64,000 nucleotides of DNA, from NCBI GenBank assembly GCA_000613465.1, contig BAJA01000001.1, positions 62,001 through 126,000 on the forward strand. Direction: 5' to 3'. The stretch comes from Bacteroides nordii WAL 11050 = JCM 12987. GTDB taxonomy: Bacteria; Bacteroidota; Bacteroidia; Bacteroidales; Bacteroidaceae. Shown piece after piece: positions 27,236-36,912 of this stretch. The number at the start of each line of letters is the position of its first letter. Position 1 is the stretch's first letter. The position numbers and the translations under genes were made by a program. The notes beneath the pieces were generated by a model, which did no database searches, had not been told where the DNA came from, and saw only the letters and a list, made by a program, of their open reading frames with translations.

Positions 27236-29319
27236 TCACTTAAATCGTGAAGTATCTACTGCTTCCCGCTGTTTCTCCTTATAGCCACCAAACTTATAGG
27301 TAAATGAAACACCGAATTCACGGAAGCAAGAATAGTTATTCGTTACATTCTGTGTTGCAAAATGGATACGTGGCGAAATTTGTCCGGTTTCGAAGATATC
27401 ATTACAGCGTAAAGTGAGCAAAGCTTTTCCTTTTGCAAACGTATATCTTATAGCCGCGTTCACGTTGCCGGATGCCGGTAAATCATAAATACCTTGCTGG
27501 GCTTTACTACGAACCATACCACTAATGATTATTTTAATATCCGGCTTACCGGAAAGTGTAAACGTATTGTTCATATGAGCCATACCATAACAAATCTTAC
27601 GGTCAAAAGGAATATCCCAAAAATCACTGTCTTTCTGCCGGTCATACACTCCGATCAGAGTAATGCGAGAGCTTAACCACTCTTTCACTTTAAAAGGAAT
27701 AACCGTCTGTAGCCCTATCTGTTGCTTCTTATCGAAATTTAAATATTTATAGATTTCCAACAAGCGATCAGGAGATTGATACAGTGTTTGGGTAGAGTAA
27801 TCTTTCGTTTGGCTATACCAGGCAGTAAACATATACTTACTTTTCAAAACATATGTGAGTTGTGCCTGGTAATCAATATTCGGCTTCAAGAACGGATTGC
27901 CATGAATCTCAGAATATCCGCCTCCTAAATAAGATATAGCATCTTGTGTAGCCCAATAATCCGGATAATTTTTATCACTGCTAAAAGAAAGTTGCCAGAT
28001 ATTTCCGGCAGATGGAACATAGCTGAGATTCAGAGTCGGATAAAGATTCCATTCATTCCAGACAGGTGTATGAAACTGTTCGGTAGCCAGCGAAACATCC
28101 AACGATAATTTATCACCGAAGCTTTTATTAAATCCGGCATAAAAGTTTAAGGTCTGCTCACGCCGACGTGATTTCATGTTATTATTCCCAGACAATAATT
28201 CACCACTTTCGGGATGATAGTAGTATTGATGACTATGATCTATACTGGTAGTATAAGCCGCTCCGTAATTGATTCCCCAACCTTTACCCAGATTTTGTTC
28301 CTCAGAAAGGAAAAACTTCCAACGATTAATACGCTGACAATCATCACTCAGAAAATCAAGTTCGTCATCATTTAAACGACTGTGCAACAATTGGGTAGAA
28401 GGAGACTCATAGAATGTAAATTCCGCACCTGCCTTCAAGCCAAACGGAGTACGATAATCCACGCGTCCATTATGAAGTTGATCCGTACTACGTGTTTGCG
28501 TATTAGAGGTTTGTGCTCCTTCTACTGTAGTCCGGTTATGCCCATTGGTGAACGTACCATTATAAACAAAGCTCAATTGCTGTTCTTCTGCAATTAGGTA
28601 ATCCGCACCAAGACGAACACTGTGTGTGTTGTGTCGGCTGCGCTGCATCTCATGTGTATTCATTGGATATACATGACTATCCGACAGCGTATGCAAAGCC
28701 TCTTTGTCCGTAAAAAATAGTTGCGTCCGTGTCCGTAAGAGTAAAGAAAGTCAGCAGAGAATTTATTTCCGGAATAAAGGAGGCTTGCACGCTCGGTCAA
28801 TGCTTCATAATGTTTCTGTCTGTAATCGCTAAAAAGTTCTCCCTGAAAAGAAGGAGCATTTCCTCCCCCTTGTTTCAGACAAATATTTATCATGGCTCCA
28901 CGAACCTGGTAGCGTGCCGGGGCGGAGTACATCACTTCAGCTTTCTCAATACGGCTTGAAGGAATACTCTTTAGCAACGTATTCAGCTGTTCGGTACTCA
29001 TAGTAGTCACTTTACCATCTATGACTACGGTAACACCCTGTCCGGCAAGTGTGATACTACCGTTCATTTCTGCAACTCCCGGAAGTTCCTTGATTGCATC
29101 ATAGGCATTATCGACAGGCAAATCATTTATGAGCCGTGGTATGTCATATACCAACTTGCCCTGTGTGGCTTTTACAATGGGACGTTCGCCTTTTATCATC
29201 ACTTCAGGCAATTCGTGATAAATACTATCAATATAAATATCCAAGCTATCTTGAGATTGTGCACATAAGTGTGTTAACCCTATGCCAATCATAGTAAACA
29301 GTAAATAAATTCGTTTCAT
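27236..29319 (-). CDS. TonB-receptor-like outer-membrane protein (split by a frameshift)
   Basis: Two ORFs (28660-29319 and 27236-28696) that join into about 694 residues. The first has a signal peptide (ending near LTHLCAQS) and a plug-like domain (LINDLPVDNAYDAIKELPGV, VTVVIDGKVTTMSTEQLN). The second is the large beta barrel, ending GVSFTYKFGGYKEK. The break is in a run of six A on the plus strand (28712-28717); a seventh restores RNYFFTDKEALHTLSD. It matches the OMP beta-barrel family 3 seen without a SusD partner in Bacteroidetes. It carries no N-terminal carboxypeptidase-like domain. The substrate is unknown. A 20-bp motif shared with the kinase promoter at 33530 lies 75 bp upstream. Confidence 0.8.
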
Positions 29320-29393
29320 ATTGTATCTGGTTTTAGTGATAATGCAAAATACGCCAAAAATCAGTTTAGTCTGCGTTATCCGAAACTTATGTA

Positions 29394-29413
29394 GTGTTAT
29401 TTAGTCTTATCGT
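29394..29413. promoter_or_regulatory. 20-bp motif shared with the promoter region of the histidine kinase gene
   Basis: GTGTTATTTAGTCTTATCGT, identical in 19 of 20 positions to 33530-33549. It lies between the divergent outer-membrane protein and AraC/GyrI genes. Confidence 0.5.
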
Positions 29414-29552
29414 CCACTACCATACAAAACAAAGAAGAATTAGATAATAACACTGACAACAGACTGAATAACAATGAATCTATAATTAAAGTATTCTCTG
29501 CTTTCTTTTAAAAGAAGGCTATTTATGGTAACCTTTAGTACAATCTATTGAT

Positions 29553-29560
29553 TAACTTTG
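29553..29560 (+). promoter_or_regulatory. -7 box of the AraC/GyrI gene
   Basis: TAACTTTG followed by CATCC, 22 bp before the ATG at 29582. No -33 TTTG is seen at the right distance. Confidence 0.5.
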
Positions 29561-29581
29561 CATCCAAATAACAGGATATTT

Positions 29582-30707
29582 ATGAAAATCAATGCTGAAA
29601 CAAAATATTGCCAGACGTGTGGAATACCTTTAGATATAGATTATACAAATCTTGAGGCAAACCAAAATGTGGAATATTGCGACTATTGTTTGCACAATGG
29701 AGTTAAACTCTATGATTTTTCAATGGATTATCTCATTTATCTTTGGGGGCTTTTCCCCGAAGAATATTATAAAGAGACAGGAGTTAATCTCACTTCGGAA
29801 GAGTTGAGAACGGAAATGTCCAAACGACTTCCGAATATCAAGAGGTGGAAACAAAAGATCAATACGGCTCATGTGCAATATGATTTGATTATAAGAGTTC
29901 AGGAATATATCAACCGCCATTTGTTTGACGACCTTGATTCTGACAAGCTATCTCATGTTGCAGGTATCTCCAAATATTATTTTCGCAGGCTTTTCAAAGC
30001 TGTCTGTGGAGAAAATATTGGAACTTACATTCAACGACTGAGATTAGAGTACATTGCATTTAAGGTAATAACAACTGACGTAAGTGTCCCGAAGCTTCTC
30101 GGTCAAATCAATTATCAGAACAAGCATACACTTTCGAGGGCATTCAAAAGTTATTTCAATTGTTCCATTCCGGAATTTCGCAAAAAGCATTCAAACGTCA
30201 ATCCCGAGAGGAAGAATCCGATACGAATTGAACCAAGCATTGAAAAAATATCTGATATCCGAATCGCATACTTGAAATTGGAAAGAACAAATAATGTCAT
30301 CCATAGCTTCTCTGTTTTGTGGAAGCAGTTGCTACAATTTTCCGAAAAATATGAATTGTCTTCAAAAGGATGTAAATATGTGAGCTTGACTCTCGATTAT
30401 CCGTATATTACGTCTGAAAAGCAAAGCCGTTTTATGATTGGGGTGACATTGCCGCAGTCATTTGAAACGCCGAAAGGCTTTGGCATTTATGAAATTCATG
30501 CGGGAGAATATGCAATCTTTCGTTTCAAAGGGTTTTACCATGAACTGAATAAGGTGTACCGCCATATTTACCTTGACTGGTTGCCGGCAAACGATTATAC
30601 TGCGAGAACAGTTCACCTTTGAGACTTACATCAACACTCCCGAAAAAACTCCGGCTTCGGAGCTTATAACAGATATTTATATCCCTATTACAAAAAAAGA
30701 AACATGA
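29582..30707 (+). CDS. AraC-type regulator with N-terminal zinc ribbon and C-terminal GyrI-like domain (frameshifted near its end)
   Basis: Starts at the ATG at 29582 (MKINAETKYC). The first 40 residues hold two Cys pairs (YCQTCGIP and YCDYCLHNG), a small zinc ribbon. Residues about 105-210 are the AraC DNA-binding domain (HLFDDLDSDKLSHVAGISKY, then FKSYFNCSIPEFRKKH). The rest is a GyrI-like effector-binding domain. The ORF stops at 30622, but another frame continues LREQFTFETYINTPEKTP to a stop at 30705-30707; a missing CT pair near 30600 explains this. The stop overlaps the ATG of the next gene (ATGA). It probably controls that gene. Confidence 0.8.
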
Positions 30708-31405
30708 AATACTTAAACCAAGAGATAGAAAACGAATTAAAAAATCAAGGAGCAGAACTGATACGCTTTGTCGGCATATCACATTTAGACGAAAAGCAAA
30801 ACAGACAACTCCCGAACGCCATTGTTTTTGCGCTTCCGCTAACTGCAGAATATGCTAAAATGGTATTTAATATTCCCGACTACGTACAAGTACGGATAGC
30901 GGATAATTACAATTTCGACGATGATGAATATTCGCAAACCGAACATAAGGCGGGAGAAATAGCAGACGAATTGGCCAAATTCATCACCGGGAAGGGCTAT
31001 AAAGCCATTTCACAATCCGATACGGGATTATTGGCCGACGGCGTATTCAATTTTGAAACAAAAGAATCTGTATTGCCCCATAAGACCGTTGCATTACTTG
31101 GCGGATTAGGATGGATTGGAAAAAATAACCTGTTAATTACTCCTGAATATGGTTCAGCACAATGTCTCGGTACGGTTTTGACTGATGCTCCACTGGAAAC
31201 GGTATTGCATGAACCTCTATCTCCAAAATGCGGTAATTGCATTACTTGCGTCAATATCTGCGAGAGAAAAGTCCTTAAAGGTAAAATTTGGAGTAGATCT
31301 GTTTCAAGAGATGAAATCGTTGACATACATGGATGCAGTACCTGTTTGAAATGCCTTGTGCATTGTCCCAGAACACAAATATATATAAAGAGGAATATTG
31401 TCTGA
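30704..31405 (+). CDS. QueG-like iron-sulfur protein (epoxyqueuosine reductase family)
   Basis: 233 residues, shorter than the roughly 310-380 of QueG itself. It has the family core LLGGLGWIGKNNLLITPEYG and a C-terminal two-cluster ferredoxin part (CGNCITCVNICERK and CSTCLKCLVHCPR). QueG-type proteins use cobalamin and two 4Fe-4S clusters to reduce epoxyqueuosine in tRNA; the short relatives have no proven function. It overlaps the AraC/GyrI gene by four bases and ends before a bidirectional terminator. I prefer a generic reductase label over queG. Confidence 0.75.
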   Translation: MKYLNQEIENELKNQGAELIRFVGISHLDEKQNRQLPNAIVFALPLTAEYAKMVFNIPDYVQVRIADNYNFDDDEYSQTEHKAGEIADELAKFITGKGYKAISQSDTGLLADGVFNFETKESVLPHKTVALLGGLGWIGKNNLLITPEYGSAQCLGTVLTDAPLETVLHEPLSPKCGNCITCVNICERKVLKGKIWSRSVSRDEIVDIHGCSTCLKCLVHCPRTQIYIKRNIV

Positions 31406-31469
31406 ATCTCCACAAGTAACGAACAAAGAATAACAAATAGAAGAAGCCCAATCGAGGGTTCACAAGAAT

Positions 31470-31505
31470 AAAAACGGAAGAGAAATCAATCCCTTCCGTT
31501 TTTTC
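31470..31505. terminator. Terminator between the QueG-like gene and the acetyltransferase gene
   Basis: Stem AAAACGGAAG/CTTCCGTTTT (31470-31479 and 31492-31501) flanked by A on the left and T on the right, between convergent genes. Confidence 0.8.
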
Positions 31506-31537
31506 TTATATTTTTCCACAACCAATAATTGAAAAAT

Positions 31538-32059
31538 CTAAATCTTTCGAATTACCTTAGCGGGGTTACCTGCTACAATCGTATTCGGTTCTACATCGCT
31601 GGTCACAACACTGCCTGCTCCTACAACACTATTCTCACCGATTGTAACTCCCGGAAGAATCGTAGCCCCTGCTCCTATCCATGCCCTGCGGCAAATATGT
31701 ACCGGCTTACAAGTAATAATCGAGCGATTGTCGAGATCATGATTATTCGATATCAGTTGTACGTTGGCGGCTATCTGAACATCATCGTCAATCGTGATGC
31801 CACCAGCAGACATCATCAGGCAACCGTTCATTATAGTGACATGGCGGCCAATCTTCACCTCATGGGGACGAACAACTGTAAGCGGGGTATTCACATGACT
31901 GCCTTCCCCCATATTCGGAAAAAGACGATGAAGCAGTTCATCATATTCATCCGTCATCGGCATAGTATGGTTCAGGCGGAATACCAATTGTGTCTGTTCT
32001 TTCGCTAAAGCTAGTTCCGCCTCACTCTGGTGTGCGCAATCTATTCTTATTTCTTTCAT
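31538..32059 (-). CDS. Maltose/galactoside O-acetyltransferase-like protein
   Basis: 173 residues of the left-handed beta-helix acyltransferases. The hexapeptide region includes VKIGRHVTIMNGCLMMS, the catalytic His is in LISNNHDLDNRS, and the coenzyme A region is WIGAGATILPGVTIGENSVV. The usual family start (a short helical cap) is present in shortened form. It uses acetyl-CoA to acetylate a sugar or thio-sugar; the true acceptor is unknown. It is the third gene of a flavodoxin - flavin reductase - acetyltransferase operon led by the AraC-type promoter at 33214-33280. Confidence 0.85.
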   Translation of the reverse strand: MKEIRIDCAHQSEAELALAKEQTQLVFRLNHTMPMTDEYDELLHRLFPNMGEGSHVNTPLTVVRPHEVKIGRHVTIMNGCLMMSAGGITIDDDVQIAANVQLISNNHDLDNRSIITCKPVHICRRAWIGAGATILPGVTIGENSVVGAGSVVTSDVEPNTIVAGNPAKVIRKI

Positions 32060-32074
32060 ATATAATGCTACTCC

Positions 32075-32635
32075 TTATTTCAATCTTTTTCCATCCGAAA
32101 AGGCATTACCTACCTTTTTACCCACTTCCAGGTAATCGTTATTGAACGGATCGAATATAACAGGAGACACTTTGGATACATCCACCTTACCGTTTTCGTC
32201 AAGAACACGTTCGTCTACACTCACATTTATTATTTCACCACGTAAAATACAGGTTTCAGGATCATAATCTTTCAACTTACATTCCAGTACTACGGATAAT
32301 TCGTCGATCAACGGTGCATCCACAAACTCCGAACGAGTCGCATGGAAACCTGCACGAGCAAATTTATCCGAAACCTTATTACCGGAAACAATGCCTACGT
32401 AATCACAGGCAACCACCTGTCCGACCTCTGCCATACTTACAGTAAAAGCCTTACGTTTCAGTATATTGGCAGTCGTTTTATGTCCCTCACTAATACAAAT
32501 ACTGATTTCATGCATTTCGCTGATACCACCCCAAGCTGCATTCATAGCATTGGGAGTACCATTTTCATCATAAGCAGCGATAATGAACACCGGCTGCGGA
32601 TAAGTAAAGGGCTTTGCCCCAAAATTCTTTCTCAT
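32075..32635 (-). CDS. Flavin reductase-like protein (FMN-binding split barrel)
   Basis: 186 residues. PQPVFIIAAYDENGTPNAMN, ISICISEGHKTTANILKRK and FTVSMAEVGQVVACDYVG are typical of the flavin-reductase/NADH:FMN family. It is cytoplasmic and likely works with reduced flavin or with the adjoining flavodoxin. It lies 6 bp after the flavodoxin gene and 15 bp before the acetyltransferase gene. Confidence 0.87.
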   Translation of the reverse strand: MRKNFGAKPFTYPQPVFIIAAYDENGTPNAMNAAWGGISEMHEISICISEGHKTTANILKRKAFTVSMAEVGQVVACDYVGIVSGNKVSDKFARAGFHATRSEFVDAPLIDELSVVLECKLKDYDPETCILRGEIINVSVDERVLDENGKVDVSKVSPVIFDPFNNDYLEVGKKVGNAFSDGKRLK

Positions 32636-32641
32636 AACAAT

Positions 32642-33178
32642 TTATTTTTTAGTCCATTTCTTAATATCTTCCTTCGTCGCACCATTCAGAAGTTGACCCT
32701 TCTGCCATTTCATATCAGGATAGGTTTCCCGCAACTCTTTTTCTGCATTAGAAATACTGCTTCCACCCGATGTGGCAAAGGGAATAATCACCTTGCCGGC
32801 AAAATTATCGCTCTCAATAAAAGTATTGATGATTCTCGGAGCTGAATTCCACCAAATGGGGAAACCTATATAAATGATATCGTAATCTGCAAGATTCTCT
32901 GGTTTAGATTTTAGTGTAGGGCGTAATTTAGCATTTGACATTTCCACACTGCTACGTGAGGACTTGTTATGCCAATCCAAATCAGCAGTGACATATTCCT
33001 TTTCAGGTTGTATTTCGTAGAGTGTACCACCTGTAACTTCTACAATCAACTTCGCTGCTTTTTCCGTCGTTCCTGTTGCCGAGAAATAAGCCACCAATGT
33101 CTTATTACTCTGTTCCTGTGCATTTATAGTGATACATAACATCATGATCACTACCATAATCATACTTTTAATCTTCAT
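32642..33178 (-). CDS. Exported flavodoxin-like protein
   Basis: 178 residues. A hydrophobic N-terminus (MIMVVIMMLCITINAQEQ) looks like a signal peptide, followed by a flavodoxin domain with the FMN-phosphate loop VAYFSATGTTEKAAK, and flavin-ring loops IGFPIWWNSAPRI and FATSGGSSISNAE. It should carry electrons on FMN, probably in the periplasm if the signal peptide is cleaved. It is the first gene of a three-gene redox operon. Its promoter matches three others in the window down to the base spacing. Confidence 0.87.
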   Translation of the reverse strand: MKIKSMIMVVIMMLCITINAQEQSNKTLVAYFSATGTTEKAAKLIVEVTGGTLYEIQPEKEYVTADLDWHNKSSRSSVEMSNAKLRPTLKSKPENLADYDIIYIGFPIWWNSAPRIINTFIESDNFAGKVIIPFATSGGSSISNAEKELRETYPDMKWQKGQLLNGATKEDIKKWTKK

Positions 33179-33213
33179 AGCCCTTTATAGTTTTAGTTTC
33201 TATTATCATGGTA

Positions 33214-33280
33214 CAAAATTACAGGATAATATCTATCATAAAGGTATATAAATTACTGATTATCTAACCCAAATTACTGA
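33214..33280 (-). promoter_or_regulatory. AraC-type activator site and promoter of the flavodoxin operon
   Basis: On the minus strand: box 1 TCAGTAATTTGGGT (33280-33267), box 2 TCAGTAATTTATAT (33259-33246), exactly 21 nt apart, then -7 box TAATTTTG starting at 33221, 38 nt after the start of box 2. No TTTG is present at -33, which fits a promoter that needs an activator. The same spacing is seen at 45344, 49050 and 51047. Confidence 0.75.
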
Positions 33281-33529
33281 TAAAAGAAAAAATGAAGGTC
33301 AACCTTAAACCTCAATCAGGATTTATGATGACACGATATAGTACTCATTCGGGTTATCTACTGTTATCAGAAATACTATTTAAAGTTAATCTGAAGGATA
33401 TTTCTTTATACCATTAATAATTTATCTCATATAATATCTACCAGTACGAGATGGATTTATTAATGAAATGCGCCAATCAAGGCACACGGGTCATAGTTAC
33501 CTTGCCAATAGTCTGAAAAACGGAAGAAA

Positions 33530-33549
33530 GTGTTATTTAGTCTTACCGT
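33530..33549. promoter_or_regulatory. 20-bp motif upstream of the histidine kinase gene
   Basis: GTGTTATTTAGTCTTACCGT, 26 bp before the kinase -7 box; 19 of 20 bases match 29394-29413 upstream of the outer-membrane protein gene. Confidence 0.5.
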
Positions 33550-33575
33550 TAGGTGCGATTAATCCACTTTCCTCT

Positions 33576-33583
33576 TATCTTTG
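33576..33583 (+). promoter_or_regulatory. -7 box of the histidine kinase operon
   Basis: TATCTTTG followed by CCTATAC, 28 bp before the ATG at 33611. Confidence 0.6.
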
Positions 33584-33610
33584 CCTATACAAAGAACATG
33601 TGTATCGGGC

Positions 33611-35290
33611 ATGAAACTACCTTTTAAACATATTGCTATTCTTGTACTCGTTTCGCTGATAGGTATCTTTGCATATCAGGCATATTGGCTTACGGGACTT
33701 TACCATACTATGAAAGACGATCTCGAACATAGTATCGTGGAATCTATGCGTATGAGTGATTATAATGAGATGATGCTTCGCGTAGAGAATCTGAGAAACT
33801 ATGGAGATGCACACGGTGAGGTATCTGTTGCTGCCGGATATAATGATGAGGGAAAATCTTTTGTTCGTAGTAGTACCACTACTTATCAGAATGCAAGCCA
33901 GTTGGATAGTGCAAAACTCGAGAAACTTACTTCCCAAAGCGATAGCAACATTACCTATTTGAAAGATTCTACAAAAGTAGTAGAGATATACGTACATAAT
34001 GACAGTGCCCGTTCCCCTAAAGATTCTAATAAAAAAGCAGAAATGCTATTCAATGGTGAGATTGTAGATACTCCCGATGATTCAATAAAAGAGTATAAGA
34101 ATGCTCAGATGGCAGATCAGAAAGAAGGAGAAGCTGCTTTAACCTCCAACAGCGGACTGGATATAATATTAAAGGATAAAAACAGTATGTTGGAACTCGC
34201 CACTCACTTCCAACGCGGACTACACTCTGGCCTTGATCTTCTTATGGATCCCGATTTGCATGTATATGATAGTTTATTAACTCTTTCTCTCAGAGCAAAT
34301 AATATTTTTCTGCCGCACCGGACGGAGTTTCTTCATTCCGGAAGTAATATAGATTCTACACTGACCTTTACCGACACACTCGGTATTGCCGGAGACAGCA
34401 GTTATATTCCGGGACCGAAAGCACAATGTTACAATTATGCATTCGATCTTCATTCCTCATTTATGTATCGCCTTTGGATAGAGCCTGTAACTCTGCTCGT
34501 GTTAAAGCAAATGATCGGTATACTTATTACTTCATTCATTATTTTTATCATACTTTCTTTCTCTTTCTGGTATCTCATTCGTACTATCCTGCGCCAGAAA
34601 TCATTGGAAGAGATAACAAGCGATTTTACCAATAATATCACTCATGAGTTGAAGACTCCTATCTCTGTAGCTTATGCTGCCAATGATGCCTTACTCAACT
34701 TTAACCAGGCCGAAGAGAAAGTGAAGCGCGACAAATATCTCCGTATCTGCCAGGAACAACTACAACGGCTCAGCGGACTGGTTGAACAGATATTAAGTAT
34801 GAGCATGGAGCGTCGGAAAACTTTCCGCCTGCATACCGAACGTTTGGAGTTAAAACCAATGTTAGATACTCTGATCGAACTTCATAAGCTGAAAGCTGAA
34901 AAAGAGATAACCATCACTTATGAAATAGAACCTGCCAATCTTTCTGTGATGGCAGATCGTACTCATTTCAGTAATATTATCAGCAATCTAATAGATAATG
35001 CCGTGAAGTATTCTCCGGGGCAGGTTCTGATTAAATTGCATTGCCATCGTAATGCGAACGGACAGGTTGAAATATCAGTTACCGACCAGGGTATCGGCAT
35101 AGCTTCCGAGAAGCAAAAACATATATTTGATAAATTCTATCGTGTGCCTACCGGTAATCTTCATGACGTTAAAGGCTACGGGTTAGGGCTCTATTATGTC
35201 CGTACGATGATAGAGAAACATGGCGGCACTGTTAGTGTTGAGAGTGAACCGGGACACGGAAGTACATTCACATTGGTAATTAATGAGTAG
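33611..35290 (+). CDS. Membrane sensor histidine kinase
   Basis: About 559 residues from MKLPFKHIAIL; a longer reading from a TTG at 33581 runs through the promoter and is rejected. Membrane segments near residues 6-28 and 305-330 flank a large periplasmic sensor domain. The cytoplasmic part has the H-box ITHELKTPISVAYAAND, the N-box NIISNLIDNAVKYSPG, the G-box DQGIGIASEKQ and GYGLGLYYVR. The response regulator follows at once (start 8 bp after the stop or overlapping it), so the two form one two-component system. The signal is unknown. Confidence 0.92.
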   Translation: MKLPFKHIAILVLVSLIGIFAYQAYWLTGLYHTMKDDLEHSIVESMRMSDYNEMMLRVENLRNYGDAHGEVSVAAGYNDEGKSFVRSSTTTYQNASQLDSAKLEKLTSQSDSNITYLKDSTKVVEIYVHNDSARSPKDSNKKAEMLFNGEIVDTPDDSIKEYKNAQMADQKEGEAALTSNSGLDIILKDKNSMLELATHFQRGLHSGLDLLMDPDLHVYDSLLTLSLRANNIFLPHRTEFLHSGSNIDSTLTFTDTLGIAGDSSYIPGPKAQCYNYAFDLHSSFMYRLWIEPVTLLVLKQMIGILITSFIIFIILSFSFWYLIRTILRQKSLEEITSDFTNNITHELKTPISVAYAANDALLNFNQAEEKVKRDKYLRICQEQLQRLSGLVEQILSMSMERRKTFRLHTERLELKPMLDTLIELHKLKAEKEITITYEIEPANLSVMADRTHFSNIISNLIDNAVKYSPGQVLIKLHCHRNANGQVEISVTDQGIGIASEKQKHIFDKFYRVPTGNLHDVKGYGLGLYYVRTMIEKHGGTVSVESEPGHGSTFTLVINE

Positions 35291-35297
35291 TTTTATT

Positions 35298-35993
35298 ATG
35301 AGTAAGGACAAAATCAAAGTACTGCTGGTGGAGGATGAACTCACCCTCGCCATGATCATTAAAGACACGCTTGAAGAGAGTGACTTCATTATCCATACAG
35401 CCGCCAATGGTGAAGAAGGATTACGCCTGTTTTTTGATTTACGCCCGGATGTACTGGTAGCCGATGTGATGATGCCGCACATGGATGGATTTGAAATGGT
35501 ACGCCGTATCCGTCAGACAGACAGGCAAACACCGATACTCTTTCTCACAGCCCGGTCGGCAATCAATGACGTAGTAGAAGGTTTTGAACTTGGTGCAAAT
35601 GATTACCTGAAGAAGCCTTTTGGCATGCAGGAACTCATTATACGTATCAAATCATTAGCCGGGAAAGCATTTTCTTTTACCGAGACGCACAAGGAAACGT
35701 GTTTTGAGATTGGACGGTATATTTTTAACTCTGTAGCACAAACACTTATCTATGCCGGTACAAAGCAGGAGCTCTCTCATCGTGAGTCGGAGATACTAAA
35801 ACGATTGTGCGAGAATCGTAATCAGGTTGTGAATACGCAAAACGTTTTGCTGGAGTTATGGGGAGATGACAGTTTCTTTAACTCCCGCAGTCTGCATGTG
35901 TTTATCACCAAGTTAAGACATAAATTAGCACAGGATGAACGGATACGTATCGTTAATGTGCGTGGTATTGGTTATAAAATGATCGTTAACTAA
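35298..35993 (+). CDS. OmpR-family response regulator
   Basis: 231 residues from MSKDKIKVLLVEDE (an ATG at 35283 overlapping the kinase stop adds five residues). The receiver has the acidic pair LLVEDE, phospho-acceptor Asp in DVLVADVMMPHMDG, Thr in LFLTARS and Lys in DYLKKPFG. The winged-helix domain reads SHRESEILKRLCENR, and ends NVRGIGYKMIVN. It is cotranscribed with the kinase and the outer-membrane protein gene that follows after 14 bp. Confidence 0.94.
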   Translation: MSKDKIKVLLVEDELTLAMIIKDTLEESDFIIHTAANGEEGLRLFFDLRPDVLVADVMMPHMDGFEMVRRIRQTDRQTPILFLTARSAINDVVEGFELGANDYLKKPFGMQELIIRIKSLAGKAFSFTETHKETCFEIGRYIFNSVAQTLIYAGTKQELSHRESEILKRLCENRNQVVNTQNVLLELWGDDSFFNSRSLHVFITKLRHKLAQDERIRIVNVRGIGYKMIVN

Positions 35994-36007
35994 CGGAGGA
36001 CGAAATT

Positions 36008-36778
36008 ATGGACAAAAGGATCTGCATCGGCTTTCTATTCTCTCTTTTCGCAATCGCGGTTTTTTCACAGACCGAGGCGCCCAATGATAGTATAAAGCTA
36101 TTGGTTCCCGCCGTCCCGGAAAGCCGTTCACCTGTACATACAGACGACAGTGGTTTCATTTTGCCGGATGCTACTCCTGACTCACATCATGCCTCTCCTG
36201 TGGCAGCAGACAGCATGACGATGCGTATCACTATCCCCGAATTTGTCCGGACTCCCTGGCCCAAACCACGTCTTGGTCAGGATTCTAACCCCTGGGCACG
36301 CGACTATAACAGATATGACAATTTCATACTCACTCCCAACAGTTACATCAGCACCTATAGTACATACAATACGTATCCTACTATGGGTACTCACATAGAT
36401 GTCGGTGCCGCCTATACCTATCAGTTCAATGAGCGATGGGATGTTACCGGAGGGATTTATACAACAAAATATACAATGCCTTCCTTCGTTCACGGGTCTC
36501 AGTTTGATGCCGGTTTCAACGGCTCATTCGGATATCGTATTAATGATTGGCTCAAAATAAGAGCAGTCGGGCAATACTCCATCAACGGGCAACGCAATGC
36601 GGCACACGGTTATCTCACTCCTATGGCTCCACAGAGTTACTACGGAGTAATCATGGAGTTGAAGGTAACCAATTGGCTTGAGCTTCACGGAGGCATGGAA
36701 CGGGTGTACGATCCGATGAAGATGAAATGGAAAACAGTTCCAATCGCTTATCCTGTTTTTAAAATCGGAGGGAAATAA
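36008..36778 (+). CDS. Secreted outer-membrane protein of the two-component operon
   Basis: 256 residues with a signal peptide (ending near AVFSQTE), a Pro/Ser/Asp-rich segment of about 60 residues, then beta-strand-like sequence (YNTYPTMGTHIDVGAAYTYQ, ERWDVTGGIYTTKYTMP, GSFGYRINDWLKIRAVGQY). It looks like a small outer-membrane barrel or surface protein. I do not recognise a named family. It starts 14 bp after the response regulator and is probably its target or part of the sensed structure. Confidence 0.65.
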   Translation: MDKRICIGFLFSLFAIAVFSQTEAPNDSIKLLVPAVPESRSPVHTDDSGFILPDATPDSHHASPVAADSMTMRITIPEFVRTPWPKPRLGQDSNPWARDYNRYDNFILTPNSYISTYSTYNTYPTMGTHIDVGAAYTYQFNERWDVTGGIYTTKYTMPSFVHGSQFDAGFNGSFGYRINDWLKIRAVGQYSINGQRNAAHGYLTPMAPQSYYGVIMELKVTNWLELHGGMERVYDPMKMKWKTVPIAYPVFKIGGK

Positions 36779-36893
36779 AACAGAGCGATTGTAAGAGAAG
36801 CACTCAATGATTAACCGCCCATTATTCAAGTTAAGTTTATACAACAGATTATTCCCTGATATAGATAATCAGCAAATATTTTCTATCTTTGCC

Positions 36894-36901
36894 TCAATAA
36901 T
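36894..36901 (+). promoter_or_regulatory. -7 box upstream of the small secreted protein gene
   Basis: TATCTTTG followed by CCTCAA, 11 bp before the ATG at 36913. No -33 match. Confidence 0.45.
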
Positions 36902-36912
36902 AACCTACGGAT

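Larger units (their letters stand above)
33179..33610. other. Divergent intergenic region
   Basis: 430 bases between the flavodoxin operon and the histidine kinase gene. It holds the AraC-type promoter on the left, a possible degenerate copy of the same boxes on the plus strand at 33341-33375 (CATTCGGGTTATCTACTGTT), the shared 20-bp motif at 33530, and the kinase promoter. No gene is visible. Confidence 0.6.

Noticed and set aside
33341..33375. A further AraC-type box pair on the plus strand before the kinase gene
   Set aside because: Only the first box is recognisable and the spacing is about 19, not 21; no -7 box at the right place.
33611..35993. Identification of the two-component pair as RprX/RprY
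   Set aside because: The receiver sequence differs from what I recall of RprY, so no gene symbols were given.
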